A stretch of DNA of 64,000 bases from Roseobacter sp. SK209-2-6 (GCF_000169455.1 NZ_AAYC01000010.1:62001-126000); one strand, 5' to 3'; shown: positions 1 to 9,384, counted from the stretch's first letter. Made by a program: numbers and translations. Notes: generated by a model not told the origin, from the sequence alone.

Positions 1-129
1 GAATTCTACCGCTCGCTTAACGCCTATGGGAATTCGCTTCTGGCTGGGAATTCTTCGTTGGTGCTGTCGCCAAACAACGAATTCTTCAACTACCTGAAGT
101 CTTCGGACGGCAAGGCAGCCGGACAGTAA
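1..129 (+). CDS. hflC: HflC protease modulator, C-terminal fragment
   Basis: The open frame enters from the left edge and ends with TAA at 127-129, giving 42 residues. The motif VLSPNNEFFNYL matches the conserved end of HflC, the SPFH/band-7 protein that with HflK forms a membrane complex controlling the FtsH protease. A DUF2065 gene overlapping by one base and a DegP gene downstream reproduce the usual alphaproteobacterial hflK-hflC-DUF2065-degP order, which supports the call. The catalytically relevant N-terminal part lies outside the window. Confidence 0.85.
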   Translation, partial: EFYRSLNAYGNSLLAGNSSLVLSPNNEFFNYLKSSDGKAAGQ

Positions 130-329
130 TGGGCTTTGTCCTCTTGGCCCTTGGGCTGGTATTGATTGTGGAGGGGCTGGTCTATGCACTGGCCCCTTCG
201 CTTGTTGAGAGGTTGCTGATCGTACTGCGCAGCATGAGCCTTCCTGAAAGGCGGAATGCGGGAATGGCAGCACTTGTTCTGGGGCTCCTGCTCCTTTGGC
301 TTGCCAGCCTGACGGATCTCTCCCTCTAG
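129..329 (+). CDS. DUF2065 family small membrane protein
   Basis: This is a 66-residue protein with two hydrophobic segments (about residues 2-22 and 45-60) around a short basic loop containing the PERRN motif. The length, the two-helix design and the position directly behind hflC fit the DUF2065 family of small inner-membrane proteins. The start ATG shares a base with the hflC stop (TAATG), so translation is probably coupled. The function is unknown; an accessory role in the HflKC-FtsH system is inferred only from position. Confidence 0.8.
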   Translation: MGFVLLALGLVLIVEGLVYALAPSLVERLLIVLRSMSLPERRNAGMAALVLGLLLLWLASLTDLSL

Positions 330-584
330 GCGCGGGTTTTCGTGTGTCCTGCCCGGGCAAGGCCAACCGGGGGGAGCAGATACGCGGAAAAGCGCCGGAT
401 CTGGCAACAGCTCCCATCAACTTGCCTCACTTCGGTTTGATAAAGCTCACGATGTGTTGCGATGTGCTATTCTCCCCCTAGATTGAAACCGTGATTTCGT
501 GATTTCATGGGAGCGCCCGCTTTGGTCAGAATTCGTAGGAGCCAAAGCTGAAAACAAGAACCGTAAAACAGGACAGGACTGGCG

Positions 585-2093
585 ATGAATAGGAGAGGCT
601 CTGTGCCGCAGCAGGCAAGTACAGTTTCAAAGGTGTTAGACGGGCAGGCCGTCATGTGGCGCATGCTCTGGCTTGCGATGCTGAGTTTTGTCCTGATTGT
701 CGCGCAAGCGATGATCGCACAGGCCCGCCCCGAGAGCCTGGCCCCCTTGGCGGACAAGGTGAGCCCGGCGGTTGTGAATATTACTACATCAACAGTGATC
801 GAAGGGCGGACCGGCCCGCAGGGGATCGTACCCGAGGGCTCCCCCTTCGAAGAGTTCTTCCGCGAGTTTCAGGATCGCAACCGTGGTGAGGGGCGCCCGC
901 AACGCTCTTCCGCGCTGGGGTCTGGTTTTGTCATCTCGGAAGATGGCTACATCGTTACCAACAACCATGTGATCGATAAGGCGGATGAGATCCAGATTGA
1001 GTTCTTTCCGGGAGAAGGTCAGCCGGGAGAGCTGCTGCCAGCCAAGGTGATCGGAACAGATCCCAATACGGATATTGCGCTTTTGAAAGTTGAAGCGCCG
1101 ATGCCGCTGAAATTTGTCAATTTTGGCGATAGCGACGTGATGCGTGTCGGCGACTGGGTCATGGCCGTGGGCAATCCCCTGGGGCAGGGTTTTTCTGTCT
1201 CCGCCGGTATTGTGTCCCAGCGCAACCGAGAACTTCAGGGCGCTTATGACGACTACATCCAGACCGACGCAGCCATCAACAGGGGCAATTCTGGCGGGCC
1301 GCTTTTCAATATGGATGGTGACGTGATTGGGGTGAACACTGCTATTCTGTCCCCCAACGGCGGGTCGATTGGCATCGGTTTTTCCATGGCTTCCAATGTG
1401 GTGACCAAGGTGGTCAACCAACTCAAGGAGTTTGGTGAAACCCGTCGGGGCTGGCTGGGTGTGCGTATCCAGGATGTGGACGAAGATGTGGCGGAGGCGA
1501 TTGGCCTGGAGGGCACCGAAGGTGTTCTGGTCAACGATGTTCCTGATGGTCCTGCCAAGGATGCTGGAATGCAGGCCGGTGATGTAATCCTGAGCTTCGA
1601 CGGCAAGGATGTGCCGGATACCCGCAGCCTTGTTCGCACCGTCGGCAATACCGAAGTTGGCAAAACCGTGCGTGTTGTTGTCTATCGTGAAGGCAAGACC
1701 GAAACGCTGAAGGTGACTCTTGGTCGCCGGGAAGAGGCAGAGCGTCAGGCCTCTGACGAACCCGAGAAATCAGAGACAGAGCCAACTGTGACCGAGAAGG
1801 AGATCCTGGGTCTCACCGTTGGTGTCCTCACAGATTCCGTTCGCACAGAGCTGAACCTTACCGACAAGATTGAGGGTCTGATCATTCTCTCGGTGGATGA
1901 AACCACTGAAGCCTGGGAGAAGGGCCTTAGGGCTGGTGATGTCATCACCGAAGCGGACCAGCAGAAGGTGAGCACCATCAGTGCATTGGAAACCCGTGTC
2001 ACAGAAGCAAAAGAAGCTGGGCGTAAGTCTTTGCTGCTGCTTGTCCGCCGCAATGGTGAGCCACGGTTCATGGCGCTGAACCTCAAAGAGTAA
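585..2093 (+). CDS. degP: DegP/HtrA-type periplasmic serine endoprotease
   Basis: This is a Do-family protease that degrades or refolds misfolded envelope proteins. The 502-residue frame has a hydrophobic export segment at about 27-46, a trypsin-like domain with the triad His128 (NNHVI), Asp163 (NTDIALLKV) and Ser236 (GNSGGPL), and two PDZ regions at roughly 285-375 and 405-495. A second ATG at 654 (MWRMLW) lies just before the signal sequence and could be the true start, because no strong ribosome site precedes 585. The gene follows hflC-DUF2065 after a 255-bp gap that may carry its own promoter, and is followed by a terminator-like hairpin. Confidence 0.95.
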   Translation: MNRRGSVPQQASTVSKVLDGQAVMWRMLWLAMLSFVLIVAQAMIAQARPESLAPLADKVSPAVVNITTSTVIEGRTGPQGIVPEGSPFEEFFREFQDRNRGEGRPQRSSALGSGFVISEDGYIVTNNHVIDKADEIQIEFFPGEGQPGELLPAKVIGTDPNTDIALLKVEAPMPLKFVNFGDSDVMRVGDWVMAVGNPLGQGFSVSAGIVSQRNRELQGAYDDYIQTDAAINRGNSGGPLFNMDGDVIGVNTAILSPNGGSIGIGFSMASNVVTKVVNQLKEFGETRRGWLGVRIQDVDEDVAEAIGLEGTEGVLVNDVPDGPAKDAGMQAGDVILSFDGKDVPDTRSLVRTVGNTEVGKTVRVVVYREGKTETLKVTLGRREEAERQASDEPEKSETEPTVTEKEILGLTVGVLTDSVRTELNLTDKIEGLIILSVDETTEAWEKGLRAGDVITEADQQKVSTISALETRVTEAKEAGRKSLLLLVRRNGEPRFMALNLKE

Positions 2094-2134
2094 GACCAAA
2101 GCTTACCAGTTGTTCAGGGTGAACGATCAGGAGA

Positions 2135-2162
2135 GGCTGGGCTTTTGCCCGGCCTTTCTTTT
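2135..2162 (+). terminator. Rho-independent terminator after degP
   Basis: An 8-bp stem (GGCTGGGC at 2135-2142 with GCCCGGCC at 2147-2154, one G-T pair) has a TTTT loop and is followed by a T-rich tract. It lies 41 bp after the degP stop codon. Confidence 0.8.
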
Positions 2163-2325
2163 GGGGCCTTGCCTAGGTGGAATCTTGACTGGACTGAAGC
2201 TTGCCGTGGTGGGGATGCCCCAAACTGGACTTGGTGAAACCACCGCGCAGACGGAGGGCTTGATGTTTCATTTCCACTTGGACCGGTGACGGATGTTCAT
2301 GGAAGATGCCCCATGGGCCTTTTCC

Positions 2326-2415
2326 AAAAGGGAAAGAGCCATGCGCTGGCGGGCACATGGCTCTCTTTAGAGACCGGTAGCCACTGGGATGGATGTGAGC
2401 AGCTACCTTGTTTAG
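2326..2415 (-). ncRNA. Putative small RNA with intrinsic terminator
   Basis: On the minus strand a -35-like TTCACA (2444-2449) and a -10-like TATGTT (2422-2427) are 16 bp apart and predict a start near 2415. The implied RNA of about 90 nt folds into a GGTAGC/GCTACC hairpin (2402-2407 with 2376-2381). A 9-bp perfect hairpin (2335-2343 with 2356-2364) follows, leading into an interrupted T tract. No credible ORF lies in it. This rests on sequence pattern only; the hairpin could instead belong to the 3' end of the regulator gene transcript. Confidence 0.4.
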
Positions 2416-2442
2416 GGTTTTAACATAGCGGAATGGGGGCTT

Positions 2443-2460
2443 CTGTGAACTGGATCACAG
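2443..2460. promoter_or_regulatory. CRP-type operator palindrome
   Basis: CTGTGA-N6-TCACAG is a perfect dyad and matches the TGTGA-N6-TCACA consensus of CRP-family proteins. It overlaps the predicted -35 of the possible small RNA and lies 75 bp beyond the stop codon of the adjacent Crp-type regulator gene. That regulator has an Arg-Glu recognition helix that fits this half-site. A binding relationship is inferred. Confidence 0.55.
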
Positions 2461-2534
2461 GTTTCTGAGAAACTGTGATTTCTTGTGTCTTGCGTGTCGC
2501 CGACGGCAGCAAGATCCAATTCACCAACCGAAAG

Positions 2535-3203
2535 CTAGATGGATTCGGGCTCCGCCAGCATGGCCAAGGCACCCCGATCAAGGATCTGTAGACCACCTCG
2601 GTTGATCTCTATCAGGCCGCTACGTTTCCAATTCGACAAGGTTTTAGAAACGGCTTCGCGGGTTGCTCCAACATATTCTGCAAGCTCGGACTGCGAGAGG
2701 CCCAGGCGTCCATCGCCGCCATCAGGTGCAAGATAGAGCAGCTTTCGCGCCAGTCGCACGGGCATGGGCAGGAAGACTTGCTCGTTCAACTGCATATTCA
2801 TCCAACGCATGCGTTGCCCTGCCAAACGCAGTAGATCCCCCGCAAGTTCGGGCTGCCTTTGGATTTGGGTCAGGATGTCTCGATTGCGCAACCTAAGAAG
2901 TCGGCTGGGTTCTGCTGCCGTGACTGTCGCGGTTCTGGGTCCCGGATCAAAAAGCGCGATTTCACCAAAAACAGCACCTGGTCGCATTAGATCCAGGGAA
3001 AGCTTCCGCCCGGCGGCCGAGAGGATCGATACCTCAAGAGAGCCATCAATGACGGCGTAGAAGGCATCTCCAGTATCACCCTGTTCAAAAAGAACTTCAC
3101 CATTGGTCAGGCGAATATCACTGGCCTGGCTTTCCAACATCTGCCGCAGCGAGCCAGAGGCGCCAGACAGAAAGCCTGTTTCAGGCAAACGGATCTGTCG
3201 CAT
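2535..3203 (-). CDS. Crp/Fnr-family transcriptional regulator
   Basis: This 222-residue protein has an N-terminal cyclic-nucleotide-binding-type beta-roll and a C-terminal winged helix. The roll carries FGEIALFDPGPRTATVTA, which resembles the cAMP-pocket signature of CRP. The recognition helix reads GATREAVSKTLS, with the Arg-Glu pair that in CRP contacts TGTGA. No N-terminal cysteine cluster is present, so it is not an Fe-S oxygen sensor. The ATG at 3203 is preferred over one 33 bp upstream because AGGAG precedes it at about 10 nt. The nearby CRP-type palindrome at 2443-2460 suggests a local target. The effector is unknown. Confidence 0.85.
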   Translation of the reverse strand: MRQIRLPETGFLSGASGSLRQMLESQASDIRLTNGEVLFEQGDTGDAFYAVIDGSLEVSILSAAGRKLSLDLMRPGAVFGEIALFDPGPRTATVTAAEPSRLLRLRNRDILTQIQRQPELAGDLLRLAGQRMRWMNMQLNEQVFLPMPVRLARKLLYLAPDGGDGRLGLSQSELAEYVGATREAVSKTLSNWKRSGLIEINRGGLQILDRGALAMLAEPESI

Positions 3204-3337
3204 GTTCAAACTTCTCCTCGTTGGGATGAGTGGCAAAGCGCCACGCTGTGCGGATTGGTCGACCTCCTATCAGATCAGCCGCGGGCAGGAAACAGTGGGG
3301 ACAGGCGAAATACTGAGGGGGCAGGCCAAGCTGGACC

Positions 3338-3877
3338 CTAACTGTCAGTTCGGGGCACAGCGATCAAGCCAAGATGACGTGCGGTCGCAAGAGAGAGCGT
3401 GCTACTGTCTAGACCGGAGGCCTTTTGAAATCTGCGCAATGCGAGCCTTGTGGTGCGATCCATGTAACCAGTGATACGCCCATTATAGAAACCTCTCGCA
3501 GCCAGCGCTCGTTGCACCGAGGCGATGAACTCAGGTGTGAGCGCTTCGGGGCAGGGGGTTTCGATCCAGCTGACACGCCGTGGTTCGACGATCTCCTGTC
3601 TGGTTTCGGTGCGGAAAACCGCTGGCGTAATTATCTCTCCCTCTGCGTTCTTCTGAACATCTGTGACAAGGACCTGCTCTGTAACGGTTTCGACGACGGC
3701 GGGGCTGGTGTTTTGATGCCAGCAACTTCCTTCGGGTGCTCCGGGTGGGGCTAGCCGCTCTTGCCGGGGAGGCTGCGCCGGGGAAGACGTGCTAGTCGTT
3801 GCCGTGGAGCATCCGGTTAATAGCCCAACACTGATGAGCGCTGGAAACAAGTGGCCAATAAAAGAAGGGTTCTTCAT
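3338..3877 (-). CDS. Lipoprotein with peptidoglycan-binding domain
   Basis: The 179-residue product begins with a type II signal peptide ending in the lipobox LLTGC, with the lipidated Cys near residue 23. A Ser/Thr/Pro-rich linker follows. The last 60 residues form a peptidoglycan-binding type 1 repeat (VQRALAARGFYNGRITGYMDRTT region). It is probably anchored in the outer membrane and bound to the cell wall. The middle carries a VTEQVLVTDVQ-type segment of unknown role. It lies alone on the minus strand between the Crp-type gene and the ferredoxin gene. No enzymatic motif was seen. Confidence 0.75.
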   Translation of the reverse strand: MKNPSFIGHLFPALISVGLLTGCSTATTSTSSPAQPPRQERLAPPGAPEGSCWHQNTSPAVVETVTEQVLVTDVQKNAEGEIITPAVFRTETRQEIVEPRRVSWIETPCPEALTPEFIASVQRALAARGFYNGRITGYMDRTTRLALRRFQKASGLDSSTLSLATARHLGLIAVPRTDS

Positions 3878-4516
<639 letters not shown>

Positions 4517-4517
<1 letters not shown>

Positions 4518-5323
4518 TGAGGAAGGGGACCAAAGCACAACGCCTTCGGTCCCACCTTTCAAGAGGTTTCCTGCATTGTCTGCGGGGAACCTCTTTGGCA
4601 TTGACAGCAATCGTTGCAAACTTTCTGGCCGCGCCAGTTTCAGCGACGCCTCCGGATGTGATTGTCAAAGCCGAGTTTTCTGAACCGACCCAGCGCTATG
4701 GACATGCCGTTTTGGGCCCCAATGCGGAATGGGGCGCTTTGGTTCTGACCGTTGATCCCTGTCTCGACTGTGGGGATGGCAGACCATATGAGGTCACGAT
4801 CCGCCTGCCAGAGAGCCGGGTTTTTGAGGATCTCGCGCCCCGAATTGTTCAGGGTGACGAAACCCCGACATTGGTCATGGTGGTCGAAAGCAGCCAGACA
4901 GAGGGTGCTCGCCTTGCTCTCTATGATGAGCAAGGGCTTTATGCTGCCACCCCCTTTATCGGACGGCGTTACCGTTGGTTGGCGCCTATCAGCGCGCAGG
5001 ACCTCAATGGGGATGGCTGGCCGGAATTCGCCTATATTGATCGCCCTCACCTGGCAAAAACGCTGCGGATCTGGACCTTGAAAGAGGGTGAGCTGCGCCA
5101 GGTTGCCAGCAAAGCTGGACTGACCAACCACAAGATTGGTCAGGATTTCATCACTTCCGGCCTGCGTGATTGCGGAAATGGGCCTGAGATCATCACAGTC
5201 AATGCCGATTGGTCAAAAGTGATGTCCTCTCGGCTGACAGAGAGTGGGATCGTCACACAGGAGTTGCGTCCACTAGACCCCGATGTGGGGCTAGGACCTG
5301 TCCTGGCCTGCGAGGGCAGCTAG
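4517..5323 (+). CDS. Exported FG-GAP/VCBS-like protein of unknown function
   Basis: This 268-residue protein has a basic N-terminus and a hydrophobic export segment at about 22-43 ending in an AxA-type site. The mature part has a CLDCGDG motif and a calcium-site-like DLNGDGWPEF repeat at about 164-173, typical of FG-GAP/VCBS beta-propeller repeats. It therefore probably folds in the periplasm. The start codon overlaps the ferredoxin stop by one base. Pairing a cytoplasmic ferredoxin with an exported protein gives no obvious joint task. I do not recognise a named family. Confidence 0.65.
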
Positions 5324-5340
5324 ACCTACACCCGCAAAAG

Positions 5341-5808
5341 CTAAAGAAAGCGCCGCATGGTGATCGATGTGGGCCGGTCATACCCTGCATGAGCCGTGCG
5401 CTCGATCTCATGAAACCCCATGGCTGCAAAAGCCCGGTGGTTCTCGGTGAGTTCGATGCGGCTTTGAAGCTCGACATGTTGTTTGCCGGTTTCTGCCGCG
5501 CGGTGAAGCGTCAGATCCAATAGCTGACGGGCTAGGCCCTTGCCACGATATGCTTCCGCGACGGCTAGCTTCCCAAGATAGAGATGATCCTGATGAGGAC
5601 TGAGGAAAACACAGGCCTGGGGCGGTGCCCCGATCACCCAGATCTCGCCTGTCCGGCATTGCTGGCGCAGGGTTTCCAGCGTGAGCTTCAGCATCGAAGA
5701 AGGGGGATCAATGCGCCCCTCCATATAGGCAAAGCTTTCCTGAATAAGCGAAAGAACCGCTGCGAGTTCCTCTTCATCCGTAGCGCGTAAACACCGGGCC
5801 TGATCCAT
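5341..5808 (-). CDS. GNAT-family N-acetyltransferase
   Basis: The 155-residue protein carries the acetyl-CoA pyrophosphate loop of the GNAT fold, GKLAVAEAYRGKGLARQLL, with Arg88-Gly-Lys-Gly-Leu-Ala93. It has the usual C-terminal ENHRAFAAMGF segment that closes the fold. The substrate cannot be told. It begins 8 bp after the PAS-LuxR regulator gene on the same strand, so the two probably form an operon, and it converges on the FG-GAP gene from the other side. Confidence 0.85.
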   Translation of the reverse strand: MDQARCLRATDEEELAAVLSLIQESFAYMEGRIDPPSSMLKLTLETLRQQCRTGEIWVIGAPPQACVFLSPHQDHLYLGKLAVAEAYRGKGLARQLLDLTLHRAAETGKQHVELQSRIELTENHRAFAAMGFHEIERTAHAGYDRPTSITMRRFL

Positions 5809-5816
5809 CTATCTAC

Positions 5817-6452
5817 CTAGATCTGCTCTGTTTTCTTAAGCGAGCTACTCCCAACCACATGGTCCCCGGTGATGTCGCCCAGCGACGAGAACAAAGCGGC
5901 GGTATTGCTGACACCCATCTTCTTTAGAAGGCTGCCACGGTGCACCTCAACAGTGCGGTAGCTCAGGTTCAGGGTCCGGGCTATTTCCTTGCTGGTCTGC
6001 CCTTCGCCGAGCAGAGAATAAACTTCGCGCTCCCGTCGGGTGAGGGGTTGATAGGGGCGCTGTTCAGAAAGATCGGCAAAGCTCCATACTGCGCGCCCCA
6101 AGGGGTCTTCGGGGGTAAAGCTATGGCCTCGAACCCTAACCCAGAACAGTTCGCCGGACTTGCGTCGCATCACCCGTTCATCCCAATAGAGAGCTCCGCG
6201 CCCAAGGCTCTTGTTGCCGCGGTCACGAACATTCAGAAACTCTTCCTCAGAGGGATAGAGAAAAGTAAAAAGCCGATCCAGCATCTCGGCACGGCTGTAC
6301 CCGAACATGGTGCAAAAGCGCTGATTGCACTCCTTTAGAACCCTGTTCTCGGTTGCGACAATTCCAATTGGCACAAAGTCAAAAGCCAGAGCGGTCAAGT
6401 CCCGCTCACCGAACAGGCTATCCAGTGCTTCCTGTGAGGGTGGGTTTTCCAT
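5817..6452 (-). CDS. PAS domain LuxR-type transcriptional regulator
   Basis: This 211-residue protein has an N-terminal PAS fold (about 20-135) and a LuxR-type helix-turn-helix at the C-terminus. The PAS region has the features FVPIGIVATENR and CNQRFCTMFGYSRAEML; the DNA-binding region has LTRREREVYSLLGEG and TVEVHRGSLLKKM. It resembles one-component regulators that sense a small ligand or redox state through PAS. It is probably co-transcribed with the GNAT gene. A 220-bp gap separates it from the divergent marR-type gene. The signal is unknown. Confidence 0.85.
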   Translation of the reverse strand: MENPPSQEALDSLFGERDLTALAFDFVPIGIVATENRVLKECNQRFCTMFGYSRAEMLDRLFTFLYPSEEEFLNVRDRGNKSLGRGALYWDERVMRRKSGELFWVRVRGHSFTPEDPLGRAVWSFADLSEQRPYQPLTRREREVYSLLGEGQTSKEIARTLNLSYRTVEVHRGSLLKKMGVSNTAALFSSLGDITGDHVVGSSSLKKTEQI

Positions 6453-6632
6453 GCTCTCTCCTGGGCTTGCGGCGACCTTAGCTTGCCTTGGGGAAGGTGG
6501 GAACCAGACAATTGCGGAAGACCCTCCTCAAAGAGTCTATTTCGAACAACGCTCGCAGCGTCACAAAGAAAGGATCTGGAATGAGCCCATCTGTTCGATG
6601 CTGCAGTATGCAAGAATGTCGGCAGATGAACT

Positions 6633-6657
6633 ATATTGACATTCATGTTGTCAATAT
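6633..6657. promoter_or_regulatory. Palindromic operator before marR-type gene
   Basis: Perfect 9-bp arms, ATATTGACA and TGTCAATAT, flank a 7-bp centre and end 19 bp before the regulator start codon. A further TGACA-type element follows at about 6670. Size and position fit an autoregulatory MarR-dimer site. The binding protein is inferred from adjacency. Confidence 0.6.
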
Positions 6658-6675
6658 GACAATGATAGTGACATT

Positions 6676-7122
6676 ATGAAAAGTGAGAAACTATACCAAC
6701 TGATATGGATGTCGCGCCCGCTCATGCAGGCTGCCGAATCCTGTGTAGAGAACGGGTTGTCGGGGACAGGCATCACCGTGCGAATGCGTGCGGTTCTGGA
6801 GATACTGCGGGCGCAAGGAAATCTGTCTGTCCCAGAAATTGCGGCCAAGCTCGATATCAAACGTCAGTACGTCCAACTCATGGTCAACGAAACGCTTTCG
6901 GCAGGCTTCACGATGCAGTGTCCCAATCCTCGACATGTGCGATCACCACTTCTGGCGCTGACCGAAAGAGGCAGCGCGTTGATCGACGAAGTCATCGCGC
7001 GGGAGATGAAACTGATGCAAGTCGTGAGCGAGGAGTTTTCAGAGGATGAAATCGCAACTGCGCTGAAAGTGGTTCTGTCCGTGACCGCCCAACTCAAAGC
7101 CCAAAAAGATAACCAACCATGA
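6676..7122 (+). CDS. MarR-family transcriptional regulator
   Basis: The 148-residue protein has the winged-helix layout of MarR dimers: a wHTH at about 40-100 (LSVPEIAAKLDIKRQYVQLMVNE), then the beta-wing, then a C-terminal dimerisation helix. It overlaps the next gene by 4 bp (ATGA), so the two form a coupled operon. The 9-bp palindrome 19 bp upstream is a likely autoregulatory site. The ligand is unknown. Confidence 0.85.
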   Translation: MKSEKLYQLIWMSRPLMQAAESCVENGLSGTGITVRMRAVLEILRAQGNLSVPEIAAKLDIKRQYVQLMVNETLSAGFTMQCPNPRHVRSPLLALTERGSALIDEVIAREMKLMQVVSEEFSEDEIATALKVVLSVTAQLKAQKDNQP

Positions 7123-7739
7123 CACTCATTTACGGATTGGGCGCACTGGCGCTCGTATTTCTTGTTTGGTTCACGACCGGGATAATACGCATAGGATCCA
7201 TTAGTGATGGCAAACAAATCGGGGATCGATCAGAAACCGCCCTTATCCTGATAGATCTGCAATCAGTGTTTTGGGAGGACGGTCCCTATTCCGATGCTTC
7301 GAAAACAGAAGCCAAAGCTGCCATCCTTGAAGAAATCGAAGAGGCAAAATCGAAGGGACTTCCGATCATTGCTCTTCGTCAGGAATGGTCTATTCCGTCG
7401 ACCAAGATGGTAGCGCGATTGACAATGAAAAGCCAAGCAATTGAAGGAACACCCGGCACAGAACTGGCAGAGCCATTTGCCGACCTCGCAGACCATGTTC
7501 TGGTCAAACGGGTTCAAGATGGGTTCGAGACTGGAGAGCTCGACCAACTTCTTGCGACACTAAACGTCGGAAAACTCCGTTTGGTTGGTTTGGACTTTAA
7601 CTATTGTGTCCAGAAAACCGCGCTTGCCGCCCGAAAGCGGGGCTTTGAGGTCACCATCATCAAGCGAGGCACACTTTCGGCGGCTCCCACTGATCAATCA
7701 GAGATGCGAATGGCGTCACAGAATATTGCGCTGCAGTAA
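7119..7739 (+). CDS. Membrane-anchored isochorismatase-family hydrolase
   Basis: Residues 3-24 form a hydrophobic N-terminal helix, and the rest is a cysteine-hydrolase domain of the isochorismatase/nicotinamidase type. The apparent triad is Asp46 (LIDLQ), Lys130 (LVKRVQDGF) and Cys163 (FNYCVQKTA). Most members are soluble, so the anchor is unusual. It overlaps the marR-type gene by 4 bp, which suggests that the regulator answers to a substrate or product of this enzyme. The substrate cannot be read from sequence. Confidence 0.8.
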   Translation: MTLIYGLGALALVFLVWFTTGIIRIGSISDGKQIGDRSETALILIDLQSVFWEDGPYSDASKTEAKAAILEEIEEAKSKGLPIIALRQEWSIPSTKMVARLTMKSQAIEGTPGTELAEPFADLADHVLVKRVQDGFETGELDQLLATLNVGKLRLVGLDFNYCVQKTALAARKRGFEVTIIKRGTLSAAPTDQSEMRMASQNIALQ

Positions 7740-7982
7740 CAAGGGCGGCAATCAGGATTGCAGACATTGAAATCAATAGTTAGGGAGGCGGCAATGCCCG
7801 CATCTCGGCGGCCACTCATCTTGTTCTGACTGGATTGTCTTGGGCAACAAAACAAGCCTTGTTAGGCTAGGCGCTTTCCTCAAAATCACGTTTGTGTCGA
7901 ATTGGTTCCGCTGAAGCCGGGCAGAGCAAGCCCCATCTCTTTTGTGGGACCTGCAAGGTGGCTCAAATTCGCTGGAGAGCCG

Positions 7983-9251
7983 CTAGCCTTTGAGTGCGCG
8001 CCAACCGATGTCGCGGCGGAAGAACCCTTGGGGCCAGTCGATACCATCTACCATAGCATAGGCGCGGTCGCGCGCTTCCGATAGGGTGGCCCCTCGTGCT
8101 GTCACGTTCAAAACGCGCCCACCGACAGCTTGAATCTGGCCTTCGCTTGCCTTGGTGCCGGCGTGAAAGACCATGTTGCTGCTATCTTCAGGGAGAGCAT
8201 CCAGCCCCTTGATGATAGAGCCTTTCTCATAGCTGCCAGGGTAGCCTTCGGCAGCCAGAACAACGGTAATGGCGTGATCCTCGGCCCAGTTCACCTGCGC
8301 CTCGCGCAGGCGCCCTTCGGCGGCGGCCTGCATCAGGTCAAGCGCTTGCGCACCCAGACGCATCATCAGGACCTGGCACTCAGGATCGCCAAAGCGCACA
8401 TTGTATTCTACCAGGCGCGGCTGGCCATCCTTGATCATCAGCCCAGCATAGAGAACCCCCTGATAGGGCATGCCACGATCCGCCATGACCTTCATGGTTG
8501 GCTTCACTATTTCTTCCATCGCCTTTGCTTCGATTGCTGGCGAGAGGACCGGAGCCGGTGAATAGGCACCCATGCCGCCAGTGTTCGGCCCGGTGTCCCC
8601 TTCGCCGACGCGCTTATGGTCCTGAGCAGATCCGATGGCGAGAACGTCCTCACCATCCACCAGCACAAAGAGCGAAGCCTCTTCGCCTTCCATGAACTCT
8701 TCGATCACCACCTCGGCGCCAGCGCCGCCAAAGGCGCCGCCAAACATGTCATCGATGGCGGCCAGGGCCTCATCTTCGGTCATGGCAATGATCACACCCT
8801 TGCCTGCCGCCAGACCATCGGCTTTGACCACCGTAGGGGCGCCATGCTTGCGCACATGTGCCTTGGCGGCTTCGGCATCGGTGAAATGCCCATAGCCTGC
8901 AGTCGGCGCATTGGCGGCATCGCAGATCTCTTTGGTAAAGCTCTTGGAAGCTTCCAGCTTGGCTGCCGCTTCGGAGGGGCCAAAGACCAGGAGGCCTGCC
9001 TCGCGCAGCCGATCGGCCACACCCGCAGCCAGCGGCGCTTCCGGGCCGATGATGACAAAATCGATGGCGTTTTCTTCGGCAAAAGCAGCGACCGCACCGC
9101 CATCCTCAATATTGAAACTGGCACAATCCGCAATCTGGGCAATGCCGGCATTACCTGGTGCAACAATCAGCTTGTCGCATTTGGGGTTCTGCATCACCGC
9201 CCAGGCCAATGCATGTTCGCGACCGCCACTGCCGAGGATAAGGATGTTCAT
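7983..9251 (-). CDS. purD: Phosphoribosylamine-glycine ligase
   Basis: PurD joins 5-phosphoribosylamine to glycine using ATP in purine synthesis. The 422-residue product starts MNILILGSGGREHALAW and contains the ATP-grasp signature (TVVKADGLAAGKGVI) and the DPECQ region (VRFGDPECQVL), at normal family length. The start at 9251 is chosen because the family begins exactly there; the open frame continues 92 codons further without family similarity. It is divergent from xseA with a 133-bp promoter region between. Confidence 0.97.
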   Translation of the reverse strand: MNILILGSGGREHALAWAVMQNPKCDKLIVAPGNAGIAQIADCASFNIEDGGAVAAFAEENAIDFVIIGPEAPLAAGVADRLREAGLLVFGPSEAAAKLEASKSFTKEICDAANAPTAGYGHFTDAEAAKAHVRKHGAPTVVKADGLAAGKGVIIAMTEDEALAAIDDMFGGAFGGAGAEVVIEEFMEGEEASLFVLVDGEDVLAIGSAQDHKRVGEGDTGPNTGGMGAYSPAPVLSPAIEAKAMEEIVKPTMKVMADRGMPYQGVLYAGLMIKDGQPRLVEYNVRFGDPECQVLMMRLGAQALDLMQAAAEGRLREAQVNWAEDHAITVVLAAEGYPGSYEKGSIIKGLDALPEDSSNMVFHAGTKASEGQIQAVGGRVLNVTARGATLSEARDRAYAMVDGIDWPQGFFRRDIGWRALKG

Positions 9252-9384
9252 CTGCGCATTCTCCAATTTGCCAATGCCACACCCCAAGAGATGCCTTCCG
9301 GGGCTTGCCATGCTTGCGGCGCGTTCTATGCTGCGCGCGGCTTCAAAACAAGAACCACCTGTGCCGCAGGAGAGCAGTACCCCC

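Larger units (their letters stand above)
2094..2534. other. Intergenic region between degP and the Crp-type gene
   Basis: This 441-bp stretch holds the degP terminator, the possible small RNA and the CRP-like box described separately. A 61-codon minus-strand frame at 2173-2358 crosses the terminator hairpin and shows no protein-like features, so no protein gene is called. Confidence 0.6.

Noticed and set aside
2173-2358. 61-codon minus-strand frame in the degP downstream region
   Set aside because: It crosses the small RNA hairpin and terminator and has no protein-like features.
8911-9384. N-terminal extension of the xseA frame
   Set aside because: Lies antisense to purD; the family start is at 9385.
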